A stretch of 64,000 nt of DNA from Coprinus comatus. Its lineage: Eukaryota; Basidiomycota; Agaricomycetes; Agaricales; Agaricaceae. Numbering within the stretch: position 1 is the stretch's first letter; the number at the start of each line of letters is the position of its first letter. Position numbers and translations under genes: made by a program. Shown one piece after another: positions 35,148 through 45,663 of the stretch. The notes under the pieces are model-generated. The model saw only the letters and a program-made list of their open reading frames with translations. It was not told where the DNA came from and ran no database searches. The stretch lies in contig JAWPGT010000020.1 in the NCBI GenBank assembly GCA_034638255.1, positions 248,001 through 312,000 on the forward strand, in the 5' to 3' direction.

Positions 35148-38100
35148 CTAGTCTATATTATTTTTTAATGTGCGCTTGGAAGCAGCAAAGGTTGGGGTCA
35201 AAAATACTAAACCATAGTGACTGTTCCTGAAATTCTCAAATTTAACTTGACCAAGGTTCTTCATTAGAAGATCTGTGGGATTGGAAGTGCCAGGGATGAA
35301 AAATAATAGAACCTTCTTATCAGCAAGACATTGCTGAATGAAGTGGAATTTGATGTCAATGTGTTTTGACCTCTTCTCAACTGTAGGGTTTTGAGCGATG
35401 AAGAGGGAGCCCATGTTGTCTCCACAAATTTCCATCAGTTCACCATTAGATAAACCAAGTTCCATCATTAACTGATGGATCCACACAGCTTGACAGCAGC
35501 TATCAGAAAGTGCCATATATTCAGCCTCAGTAGAGGACAAGGCAACTGTCTTTTGCACTCAACTGACCTATGCAACTGGACAGGAGGCTAGAGATGTGAA
35601 GTAGCCTGTCTGAGAATGATGGTCCGTTGGATCACTATCCCAATCTGAATCACTGTAGGTAATAAAACCTTCACCTGTTCCTCCATCAAGCACTATGTGA
35701 TATTCTTTGGTAGCGAGAAGGTATTGGCAAATGTATAGAGCATGCTTGAGATGTTCTTCAGTGGGGTTATGGGCATGTTGACTTAATTTAGTAACTGCAA
35801 ACCCAATGTCCAGGCGAGTTCCAATCATCAAGTACAACAGTGATCCAATCACCTGTTGGTAGCATGTTTGAAGTGTGGCGTTGACAGGACTGGTGTTTGG
35901 AATGGCATGGTAACCTTCTGGCAGCGGAGTTCACACCGGTTTGGTTTCTCTACCTGCACCATCAATCTTAAATCGTTCGAGGATCTTCTGTAAGTAAGAA
36001 GCTTGGTCCAAGAAGATTTTTCAATTCTTCCTATCACGGCAGATGCACATGCCTAGAAATTCTTTAACTTCTCCAGCATCATGGCATTCCCAATGCTTCA
36101 TAAACTTCCCTTTTAACTTTTTAAGTAGGGTGGAGTCATTTCCCATGAATAGTACATCATCAACATAGACAATGGCAATACAGATCTTGCCAGTTTTCTT
36201 GTCTCGGTAGATATATACACCTGCATCGGATTCACATTGATCAAAGCCCAGGTCTTTCATGGAAGTTGCCATTTCCTTCCACCAGGCTAATCTGGCTTGT
36301 TTAAGACTGTACAATGTGCAATATAACCTCCAGACCTTATTCTCCTTCCCTTCCTGGATGAAACCTTCAGGTTGTTTCATATAGATTTCCTCATCTAGCT
36401 TTCTGTACAAGTATGCTGTCTTTACATCAATAGCCTCAATATCCCAATCATTCAAAGCTGCTAAGCCAAGAAGGATACGAGTAGACTCATAGTGTACAAC
36501 TGGAGAAAATAGTTCATCAAAGTCGATACCTTTGACCTGAGAAAATCCTTTTGCCACAAGACGAGCACATTTCTGGCCATCTCCTTTGACATTGAAAACC
36601 CATCAGTTTTGTATAGCTTTCCTCCCCTTAGGGAGATCCATGATTTCATATACCTTGCACTTCTTAAACACTGTCAACTCTTCTTTGCATGCTTCCAGCC
36701 ATCTTTGTCTTTCTTCTGGATCAAGTTTACCAAGATCACGGAATTGAACAGGGATTTTTGCAGCATTACTATGTGCAAGTTTGGCTTTTGTCAGCAAAAT
36801 ATTAATCCATTCTAACCCCCCTTCCCTGGAAAGCCGTTGTTGTATTTCATCCTCATCTTCAGGAGGTGCAGCAGGATTGTACTCCCCTTGACTTTCCATC
36901 CAACATTTATAGTTTTCACCATATTGCTCAAGCCATTGGCAAGCTTCTTCAGATAGATTCTGAGGTTTGCCACAAGGCATTTTGAACTGGTTTGATGGAC
37001 CAGGTTCTTCCAGAGAAATAGTATCATAATCATGTAGAATTTCAGACAGATGCTTATGTCCATAAGTATTATCAGGTCTTTCCAGGACCTTTCATTCATG
37101 GCCAGAATGGTGCAGTTCAGAAGAAGGACCTTCTTGAGCACATTTTGGTAAGGGTCGTTGTGCTCGTTCAGGTTGAGACCTTCCTTGTATCTCAGGCTGA
37201 TGATAATGATCTTCATGATTGTGATTGTGATTATTATGGTGATGATGATCGAGGGAATCCTCACTCTCATAACTCAAAGCATCATCTTCATCCTCTGTTT
37301 TGACTTTTGGTCATCTGGAGGGAGATTTAGCAGGAGGAGTTGGAGGAGGAGGGATAGAGGGATTGCAAGCTGGTGCAGGCAGATCTGAAGGTCGAGTAGG
37401 ATTACTTGGTGTCTTTGGAGGAATAGCAGGGGGATCTGCTGGGAAGTCAAAATAATCTGTGTCTGATCCATCATCTAACATTCTGTCAAAGAGGTCATCA
37501 GGAGGATTTGGGGGTGGGGTTCATAGATCTCTATGTCGATCAGTAGCAGATGATTCACATTTAGGGAACCATTCTTCCTTGAAGATTGCTGTGTGTGTGC
37601 TGTATAAATAATGTCCCCTTTTTGGTGATACATGAACTTTAGGTTATGACCATCATAACCCAAAAAGATCATTGTCTCCAACTTGGCTGTGAGTTTATTT
37701 TCATGCACAGCAGACAGTAGGTACACATAAGCTCCACACCCGAACACATGTAAACCATTTACATTAGGTTTATTTCCATGCATTAATTCAAATGGCGTTT
37801 GATACTTGAGACATTTCATTGGTGTTCTATTATAGATATGAATTGCCGTTTCCACAGCAAACTCCTACCAATTCTCTGGACAACATGCATGAAGTCACAT
37901 GGTTTCAGACTTCTCGCGAATTGTATGATTCAAGTGTTCAGCACATCTGTTCTGCTCATGAATATGAGGAGCAGTATTCTCGTGAACAATACTGGCTAAG
38001 CTAAACAAGTTTTTCAACTTGTCTGAAATGTATTCCCCCCCATTATCAGTGCAAACTCGTTTAACCTTTTTCCCATGTTGGGTTTCAACTTGAGCCAAGA

Positions 38101-38667
38101 ATTCCTGAAATATCACAAAGACATCAGATTTCTGTCTCAAAAATCAAATATAGGTAAAACCGGAGTAGTCATCTAAGAACGTGATGATCCACTTAGCATG
38201 GTGATATGATAATATAGGAAATTCAAGAAGATCTGAATGGATCAACTTGAATATGTGATGAAGGACAACACGTGACTACATGTATATAAACACAATATTG
38301 TAGACGCATATACCTCAGTCTGCTTATCACACTTACTGAGGTATGTGAGTCTTGGCATATTGCCATTGTACATGAAACTAACTGTAACTATAGTATACTC
38401 TATTCTGTTCTATAGGTATAGCACAACAAAGTCTGCTTATTACACTTACTGAGTATACTCTATTCTGTTCTATAGCTTAACAGAATATTTTGGTAGCTCA
38501 GGACAATGACGGAGGATGAGCCTTTTCTTGCAGCTTGTCATAAGCACAACTGTCACATGTCCTTGACCGTTTTGGAATATCGACATCTGGAAAATTAACC
38601 GTGTGTTCCTTGAACTTCCTGAGCACTTGCTTCGAAGGATCTCCAAGTCAATTATGCCAGAGATCAT
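35148..38667 (-). pseudogene. Element F pol remnant
   Basis: Minus-strand blocks from right to left. The pre-integrase segment (38470-38667) is separated by a solo LTR from the integrase core (38140-37895; TDNGGEYISDKLKNLFS). The integrase C-terminal part (37855-37475; NGLHVFGCGAYVY), an acidic linker with a His-rich repeat (about 37210) and RT (36557-36021; AKGFSQVKGIDFDELFSPVV, intact YVDDVLFMGND) follow. RNase H is at 35558-35148 (TVALSSTEAEYMALSDSCC). Stops separate nearly every block. It is related to families B and B-prime but clearly distinct. Confidence 0.85.
38254..38482. repeat. Solo LTR of family G
   Basis: 229 bp, TGTGATGAAGG...CTTAACA, with a perfect 5-bp duplication GAATA (38249-38253, 38483-38487). 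Inside, GTATACTCTATTCTGTTCTA occurs twice about 70 bp apart. Confidence 0.85.
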
Positions 38668-38790
38668 AAAGCGAATGGACTCCAGGTAAAGTTAGGGAAT
38701 GGATGTCACTGTCCAATATAATTCTGGAATGAACCATATGAATTCCATCACCCTTTACCTGCTGAGTAGCCTCCATATAGAGGGAGCCAT

Positions 38791-39008
38791 TGTTAAAACA
38801 AGAGTGTAGCATGTATGCTAAGGTAGGTACAACTTAGACTTACTGAGGGTGGTTGTTGAGGTAGAAAGAACTTAAGTATATAATGCAACTACTACAAGGT
38901 TTATATACATTAATGCAATGGTCCGTGCAAGAACATATTGAGTCACATGTTCATCTAGTGTAATGCCATTAGAGAATGTCATGGAAGAACTAATAAAGAA
39001 GAGTTCAT
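38791..39008 (-). repeat. Family B LTR inside element F
   Basis: TGTTAAAACAAGAG...; it matches the LTRs of elements B and B-prime over about 200 bp, with a degenerate right end. No target duplication recognised. Confidence 0.75.
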
Positions 39009-39009
39009 G

Positions 39010-41148
39010 ATTTGTTCAAACTGTTCATCAAGAACAGAGACAGATGCCGGAGCAGACACCTGATCATGCAGAGGATACATGTGAACATTATCATTTTCGT
39101 CAATGGAGATGACTGAATGCGGAGGACTAGGCTCACAGGCAGGATGAGAGGTAAGAACGAGACCATCAAGCAAAGGCAAGGCAGGGGGAGGGGTTGGCTC
39201 CATGCTGAGACAACATTCATAGGACTTGAGTACCCAGGCTTTGGTCCATTGCAAACAGGTCCTTCCCATGAGTTGGTTAGGAACCATAGTAGGAGCTTTA
39301 TACTCAACTACCTTCTTGGGGGTAGACTCACGAATCTCTTCTATGAAAGCATGAGTGGATTTGAAGGGACAGTCAATAACGGTAGCAGCAGGTGAAGCAA
39401 AATTATTGAGTATGACAATGTTAGAAGCTGCTGCATCTACCCCAGTAGTAGAGGCATTATGTTATGAACATCAGTACATCATCGGATTATTTTAAGGAAA
39501 TGCCAGAAATACCGATCGATTCTATTTCCAATTGAACTATTATTAACTCACACTAGTTACTCAGCCAAGCTATAATTAGTGTAATTATATATTTAGTATA
39601 GTTATTTTCTTTCTATCTTGTCTCATCCCTTTCACTCTTACTAGTTTCATATTTACTTATTACAAGTTTCACCTTTGCTACAAGTTTCAGTAGGAGAAGG
39701 GATAGTTATATGTTTCATTTTCGTTTCACATATTATTGGACTTATTCGTAGACAGTATAAATAGTTGCTTGTATTAGCCCTTGAAGTCTCAAGCTTCAAG
39801 TTGGTTAACTTCTAATCTACTCGTTCTACGACCTTCTGCCTGAACACCAGAACAGTAGTTTAACTTGTAGAGATTGAATGCCTGTCTCAAGCGGCTTAGT
39901 GCCCAAGAGATCTAGGATCATAACACATTAGTGGTGTCCATGGATTTAGCATTCTTGTTACCACCATGTTTCCCTCAAGTCCTCTTCTTCTTCTTGTCCT
40001 CACCGGATCCACCCTGTTGGGTCTGACTGGAACTGGAACTGCTGCCAGATTGTTGAGGTTGCAGTTGCTGCCCTTGCAGGTGCGAACCTTGACCCTGGTT
40101 CTGGTTTTGATTCTGGTTGTGTTGTTTAGGGCCTTTAAAGCCCTTAATACCCTGAGAATGAAGAGCATTAGCTTGACCACAAGAGTCAAGCCAAGTGGAC
40201 TGAATTGCTTTGGCAACAATCTGTACTGTGAGCTGGGAGAACTCAGAACTTCTGTATCAAACGAGAAGTGAAGCCTGAGTTGCATTCCATTGGTTTGGAA
40301 TGCACATCAACAGCATGAGTGCATGAAGGAGGTTGGGAACCATGATAGGAGGATCTGCTGTCTCTAAGTGAGTGAAATATGAGGAGAATTGAGTGATCTC
40401 AGCTGATGGATCTGAAGATCCAGAAAGTCTGAAGCTGTCCACTTTTGCCCAAATTTCAAAAGCAGTCCCTGCATTGAATGTGCCATATGTGGTTTTTAAA
40501 TGATTCCACAATAGGTCAGACTGAAGGATTCCGTGATTCAGCATCTTGTCAGAGATTTTGGAATTAATCAAACCTAAGGCAAAAGCCTCAGCATTGTCGA
40601 ACTTAGTCTGTTCTTCATCAGAAGTTATCCATCTCTGTCCAGTTTGGGCAGCACATGTGGGTGTATCATCCATAGCAGCTCTGGCAGGAATGGTATATTC
40701 TTCCAAAGTAGACTTCGGACTTTGCTGCTGTAGGATGATTTGTCCCACAGAATAACCCTCAGTGATAATCATGTTGGCACAGTTTATCAACTTCATCAAC
40801 TACATAGGGTAGTCAGCTGAACCTTTGAGAACAGGCAACATGGGGATGAGAGCAGTCATGATGAGTGATTGGAGATATAGATCTACTACAAAACATGAAT
40901 TAGCCTCATGTTGTAAGTTGCATATATGTGCACCAGCAACAGATCTGCGAGCTTTCCGTCTAACTGAGTACAGTAGTATGGAGCAAGCATCACACCAGAG
41001 AGGGAGAGATGAAATCTCTGAGGGCCTGGAATAGGACTTAGTCTCTCCAGGTTGGTCAATGTGAACCACATGTTTCCTAGAGTGAGATGACTTAACCAGA
41101 TGAGAAGCTAGGTGTCTCATTGAACTCATGGAACCATACTGGCTAGTC
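39010..41148 (-). pseudogene. Element F gag remnant
   Basis: Minus strand: the Gag start lies near 41148 (then MTALIPMLPVLKGSADYPM at about 40860-40800). EAFALGLINSKISDKMLNHG, LWNHLKTTYGTFNAGTAFEIW and ALMLLMCIPNQWNATQASLL follow in 40799-40257. A Gln/Asn-rich tail and a basic EDKKKK / KHGGNK region (about 39940-40010) without a CCHC zinc knuckle come next. The part at 39010-39300 (NQLMGRT, EPTPPPALPLLDGL) matches element B Gag C-terminal sequence. It is interrupted by the solo LTR at 39460-39925. Confidence 0.8.
39460..39925 (+). repeat. Solo LTR of family D
   Basis: 466 bp, TGTTATGAACATC...GGATCATAACA, with a perfect 5-bp duplication CATTA (39455-39459 and 39926-39930). CAGTATAAATAG promoter-like motif inside. 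Confidence 0.9.
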
Positions 41149-41161
41149 GGGGCCCATAACC
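41149..41161 (-). other. Primer-binding site of element F
   Basis: GGTTATGGGCCCC on the minus strand, adjacent to the 5' LTR, the same initiator-tRNA-Met complement as in families A and B. Confidence 0.75.
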
Positions 41162-41541
41162 TGTTGAAAGCAATGTATATACACGAAGACATTATAGTTT
41201 AAGTATATGCATGAAGTGGTAGATAGTAGTGTTTGCTGTTGGAGAGAACAGAGTGTAAAGAGAACTTTTGAGTTCGAGAACCGAAGAATACAGGAGCAAA
41301 TGTAAACTACTTATACCAAATACTGCTGGTCCATGCTATGACAATAAGGAGTCAGGTGTCAACTATATGTAACTAATTATACATGAAACAGGAGTCCAAA
41401 CAGGAGTTGAAACACGTAGGTGAAACACTAACTACAACCAATAGGAGCTGCCATATAATGCAAAGCATGTATGAAATGATTAAAGTGAAACAGAATGAAA
41501 ATGTCATGTGACTATCTAATAATAGTCCGTATTTTCCAACA
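41162..41541 (-). repeat. 5' LTR of element F
   Basis: 380 bp, TGTTGAAAGC...TTTTCCAACA on the plus strand; a close relative of the LTR at 28300-28680. Confidence 0.88.
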
Positions 41542-41645
41542 GGAGGCCCCTCCAGGTCCTCGCCCACCCTTCACTCTTCTGTGTACTTCTAGATACAAGA
41601 TAGGATTTCATTGTGATTGAGTAGTGACAGGCTGTAATACAAAGA

Positions 41646-41957
41646 AGATGATTAAAGCCTCAAGCTTTAATCTCTTCTGTTGTATCCCTTATACATTTTG
41701 TCTCCATACCCTTTGGTCACTAGAGAGAAAGGCCTTTGGATTGCAGCAAAGTGTTTATTAAATGCACATTCCCAAATGACTGCACTCTAGCATTTAAGTT
41801 CCAGGAGTGTTCAGCTTAATGGTTCATGGTCATAACAGCATATAAACCTGTAATATTGCATTATATACTTCAGTTCCTCTTCTACTTCAACCACCACCCT
41901 CACTAAGTCCAGAGTTGTACCTACCCATGCATCACACACTACACTCTTGTTTTAACA
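41646..41957 (+). repeat. Right part of split family E LTR, followed by a family B LTR fragment
   Basis: 41646-41837 continues the family E LTR that stops at 31965 and ends GGTCATAACA. 41838-41957 is the 3' half of a family B LTR (GCATATAAACCTG...CTTGTTTTAACA). So family E had inserted into a family B LTR, and was itself later split. Confidence 0.7.
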
Positions 41958-42240
41958 ATTTCCATATGATTTCTATGCTTCTTAATTCTCCTATATTATG
42001 TCATTACTTTCCATCTTCTGTTTTATCTATCTCTGTTTGTATTTCTTCTCTGATTTGGAATTCCATTATTCCTTTTTTACCTTTTATATTCATTATGGCA
42101 TTTTGTATAAATAGTCTAGTGCTATTCTTGTATATCCTCAGTTTCAGAATTGACTTGATCATACTCTTAACACTCTGTATCATCTCAACTGTCTGCACTC
42201 TTACTTTTCCAGTCTTCCAGAAACTCTGCAACTTTCAACC
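41958..42240 (+). repeat. Repeat I, right copy
   Basis: Reverse-complement counterpart of 32429-32741, with TTGTATAAATAG and TTCAGAATTGACTTGATCAT. It ends only about 150 bp from the lipase stop codon. Confidence 0.65.
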
Positions 42241-42387
42241 ATCAACAGTAAAGTAGTTTTTGTTCTTAGACAAAAAGCATATATAAACAATGTATGAGTA
42301 AGTTTAAGAAGCCCCAATGTTCAACCATTCATTATTATGGACACAAGTTCAAGGGATGTTTCAATAATACACATATGATCTACACCA

Positions 42388-44158
42388 TTAAGTGCAACCC
42401 ATGATGACCCCATCAAAAGGACCTGAAATGGTGTCAGTATTTTTGAGTAAAACAAAGGTGTCATATGTATATAAAACATACCATTATGGTGATTAATATC
42501 ACCAGAGAATAAGTGTGGTACATAGCCAATGCTACATTGAGAATCAGTGTTGTCTTGACCTGAATATTTCCATTCAGTATTATAGACAATGCTTTTGTTG
42601 GTTATCAGTTACCTAGGCAAGAAATCCAAGAGAGGTCACTGAGGATATGAAGTTCACCCTTCACATGATGGTATCCCAAGAAACGACCTGTATAAGAAAG
42701 TCAAAATGTGAGTAGGAAGGAATAAGTCAGATATATTTACCAGGGAGGATGGGCACAAAATCATTTCTGTAAAGGCACCTGGCATGAGTAGCATGTACTA
42801 TGTAGAGGGTATAATCATGAAAGAGTGACACACTGGTTGACAACACGAGAAACAACTCCAGGAAACTTGGAATTAATTAAATTAACGAAAGCCTGGTTTC
42901 CAACCTAACAAGTTCCGGGAGTCAACTAGAGTATGAGGATGGTGGAAATATCATTCTCACTCTAGGAGAACCAAACGTAATCAGGCGGAAGGTAGTAGTG
43001 CTTGGTAGTTGGAGTTTCAGGTTCAAAGCAGAGAGTGTAGCAATAGCTCCCCCTACAACATGATGAGAAACCGAAAAGTCCAGCTAAGAATGCACGTACC
43101 AAGGGAATGCCCAACAACGGTAACTCTCTGTGTGTTATAGGTACTCATCGTTTTCTTAACTGCAGCGAGGACATTGACGGCAGAACTAAGAGAATAAGAA
43201 CCATAAATACTCAAGATGATACGTTGATTAGTCTAGACTTACGCTGCGTGAGCATCACCAAAACCCTTATGACTCTTGATGGAAGGGCTAACTCCAGGGA
43301 AGAGAGCACCCCTCAGTGACTTGGGCGCAGTTCTACCATCTTGAACAAGGGGCAGACTATTAAAATATTGAGGAACGTGGTCAACGATCAGAGACTTGAC
43401 AGGAAACATACATCTTGGTGGGATCTGTGCCTTGGAAGGCAACAACGACAGTCTGTTATTGAGGATGAGTTTACTTACTGAGAAATAGATCGTCACAAAA
43501 GGCTTACCGCACGTGTGGGGTCATAACCGACATACCAGTACTGAACAGTGACGCCATTACCACCAGAAGCTACCGGTTTAAATTTTGAATTGTGGTTGCA
43601 CTTTGCTTTAAATTCCATAATATAAGCAATTCATACATGTTAACTCGAACGATCGAATGATCACTTACCACCACAGTCCCAAGTCCTTGTCTTTGCCGCA
43701 GTGCAATAGGCTACAGCAGCAAAGTAAGTAAACGGCTTAATGGCAGCCTGGGTACTATAGGCTGAGACCCGTCGATCTTCTACGTTAAGTTTTTCCACAA
43801 ATCCCTCTCTGGATTCAGTTGAAAGGGGTGACACTGAGTCGTAAATATCGAGGGTTGGATCGACGGGAGTATCATCTGCAGGGGTAGGCATTAAATCCTC
43901 AAAATTGTAATCGAATACATTGTCTTCCGCGGGAATAATCTCTTCAGTGATTGCAAGGGTATCATCATCGGCCCAGATAACTTCATCTTCAGGCAATGGT
44001 GGATAATCCTCTTCCGGCTGGTTTTCTAGAGGAAGACCACCACCTGGAATGCCAACCCCAGCAGGTAAACTGGGAGCGCTGACCTCCTCTGAGGTTATAG
44101 CAAATGATGAAGCTGCGAGTATGGAGAGAAGTATCAGAGATAGCTGAAGGGTGTGCAT
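42388..44158 (-). CDS. Secreted class 3 lipase (alpha/beta hydrolase)
   Basis: Spliced as complement(42388..42422, 42482..42559, 42613..42687, 42741..42766, 42834..42904, 42961..43052, 43100..43185, 43243..43356, 43412..43452, 43508..43605, 43669..44158), 401 aa, 11 exons. Signal peptide LQLSLILLSILAASSFA. An unusual acidic stretch of about 100 residues (many Asp/Glu, Pro) follows before the lipase domain. Catalytic parts: AFQGTDPTK (oxyanion side), FPGVSPSIKSHKGFGDAHA, GHSLGGAIA with the nucleophile Ser, LITFGSPRVGNQAF, NDFVPILP with the catalytic Asp, and GDINHHNGPF with the catalytic His just before the end. All triad residues are present, so the enzyme should hydrolyse acylglycerols or related esters outside the cell. 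One very short 26-bp exon keeps the frame. The acidic extension may be a propeptide; that is inference. Confidence 0.9.
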
Positions 44159-45663
44159 GTTTTGAACTGCTGGTATATTGAGAAGTATTGGAGTAGACAG
44201 TATTTAAGGCTTTGAACTCGCTCACTATATCTGATCTGCTAGTACATGATCTTTGAAACACAGGCATCAAACAATGACTCATTGACAGTTGTGATAGAAG
44301 ATGCGCCAAAAGACTTGAGCTACACCTTTACATCTGGTTCTACCTTCGGAATTTTCAAGATTTGTACCGTGTATACATGGAATAGGAAGCTATACCGTAT
44401 TGATATTCATATTAGATGCGCATGGTGTCTCAACGTCATCGCGTCAACATTCAACGTATTTCAATCATCTTACCGTGACGTCAGTCTAATAACCATGGTA
44501 TCTGACTGGTAGAAGAGAGAGATCAACATTTGGACAGGACAGCGACTTCACACTCCCCCATATGTGAACACATAATCATGTGTTTTTTGCCTCGAGAATT
44601 TGTCACAAGTAGGTTCATAGGGTATTGCAATGAGCGTAGATTTAAAGTTGTGCGTACTTGCAGCTGGGGGTGAGTTCCGTATGCTGTTCTTGAGAGCAAC
44701 AGTCACTACAGCCTGTGAGATGCAAGGTGACGCACTGTGTTTTGGCTCCAATTTAAATATTAGAATGTCACATATTCGGCCACCATGAGAACCAAAAGAA
44801 GTGTACCTACATACTACCGATAACCATCGTTGTAAACATCGGTCAGCAGAAAATGTTGACAGTGTACGGTTGTTTTATCTGAATCGAAGGCTCGGCGTCG
44901 GTATCGTCCATTATAGCAATTCTAATTCAGTATATGGGCGGCCCAGCTGAAGGAGATCAAATGACAACTTGGGCAAAAAGATCAGGCAAAAGGTAAGAAT
45001 TAAAGCTACAGAATGGCACAATAGTCAATATTTCTGTTTCAATTCGCCCTCAAATGAAGACAAACCCTTGTAAAATGAATTTAATTTGCATGTATGGTAT
45101 ACCGTGAAAACACTGGAGACTACTTGGATTAGTTATGGCCGAAGAAATGACGTTTGGAGAAGAGAAACCATTGCAAGTCCATGTGTAGTATGTACCTTCA
45201 GTTAAATTCTGTGGGGTTAATTACACTCGAGTGGCGGTCAAATGAAACCTGATTATATTCATCAGCATGGATACTACGTCTCGATGAGCTTTATGAATTT
45301 CCTCTACACGGCTACGAAGACCGAAGGCAACGGGCGTTGGTGCAGATAGGAGGTCTGAGTTAAAGTGCTGTCCCGCATCAAGAAGAGCAACCTCGGAGTT
45401 TCAATCGGTGATCATGCCGACCCTGCCGAACATTTGACCAGACAGCCACCGACGATCCAGATAGATTGCTCCACCTAGAACACCGGATTCGTTCTCAGAT
45501 TCCTTCAAAATAGTCCACGACGAAGTATACTACAAGGTTTCTACGACTGTTGCTGGAGATTCTAATGAATTGGTACAGCCTTGGAACCCAAGCTTCAAGG
45601 TAGGACAGTATATCCAAGTGTATGTACTTCTTACAAGGCAGGTAAAATTTATATATTTTCATA
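44159..45663. other. Intergenic region with a possible decayed coding fragment
   Basis: Contains the lipase promoter (TTAAATA on the minus strand at 44201-44207, 43 bp from the ATG) and the 3' flank of the dehydrogenase. A minus-strand stretch at about 45250-45500 reads ESENESGVLGGAIYLDRRW and, after one TGA, EVALLDAGQHFNSDLLSAP, VAFGLRSRVEEIHKAHRD. It could be a pseudogene relic; I do not recognise the family. Confidence 0.35.

Larger units (their letters stand above)
34725..41541 (-). mobile_element. Copia element F
   Basis: 5' LTR 41162-41541, primer site 41149-41161, Gag to about 39010, pol to 35148, purine tract AAAAAGGGGAG, 3' LTR 34725-35102. It contains three later LTR insertions (38254-38482, 38791-about 39008, 39460-39925). 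The LTRs differ by many substitutions and the flanks (CAAAC, GGAGG) do not match, so it is an old element or its site has changed since insertion. Confidence 0.88.

Noticed and set aside
37092..37388. His-rich frame (HHHHNNHNHNHEDH) as a metal-binding protein
   Set aside because: It is the low-complexity linker between integrase and RT of element F, within a decayed pol.
45250..45500. Exon of an unknown gene upstream of the dehydrogenase 3' end
   Set aside because: One in-frame stop, no start or clear splice sites; kept only as a possible relic.
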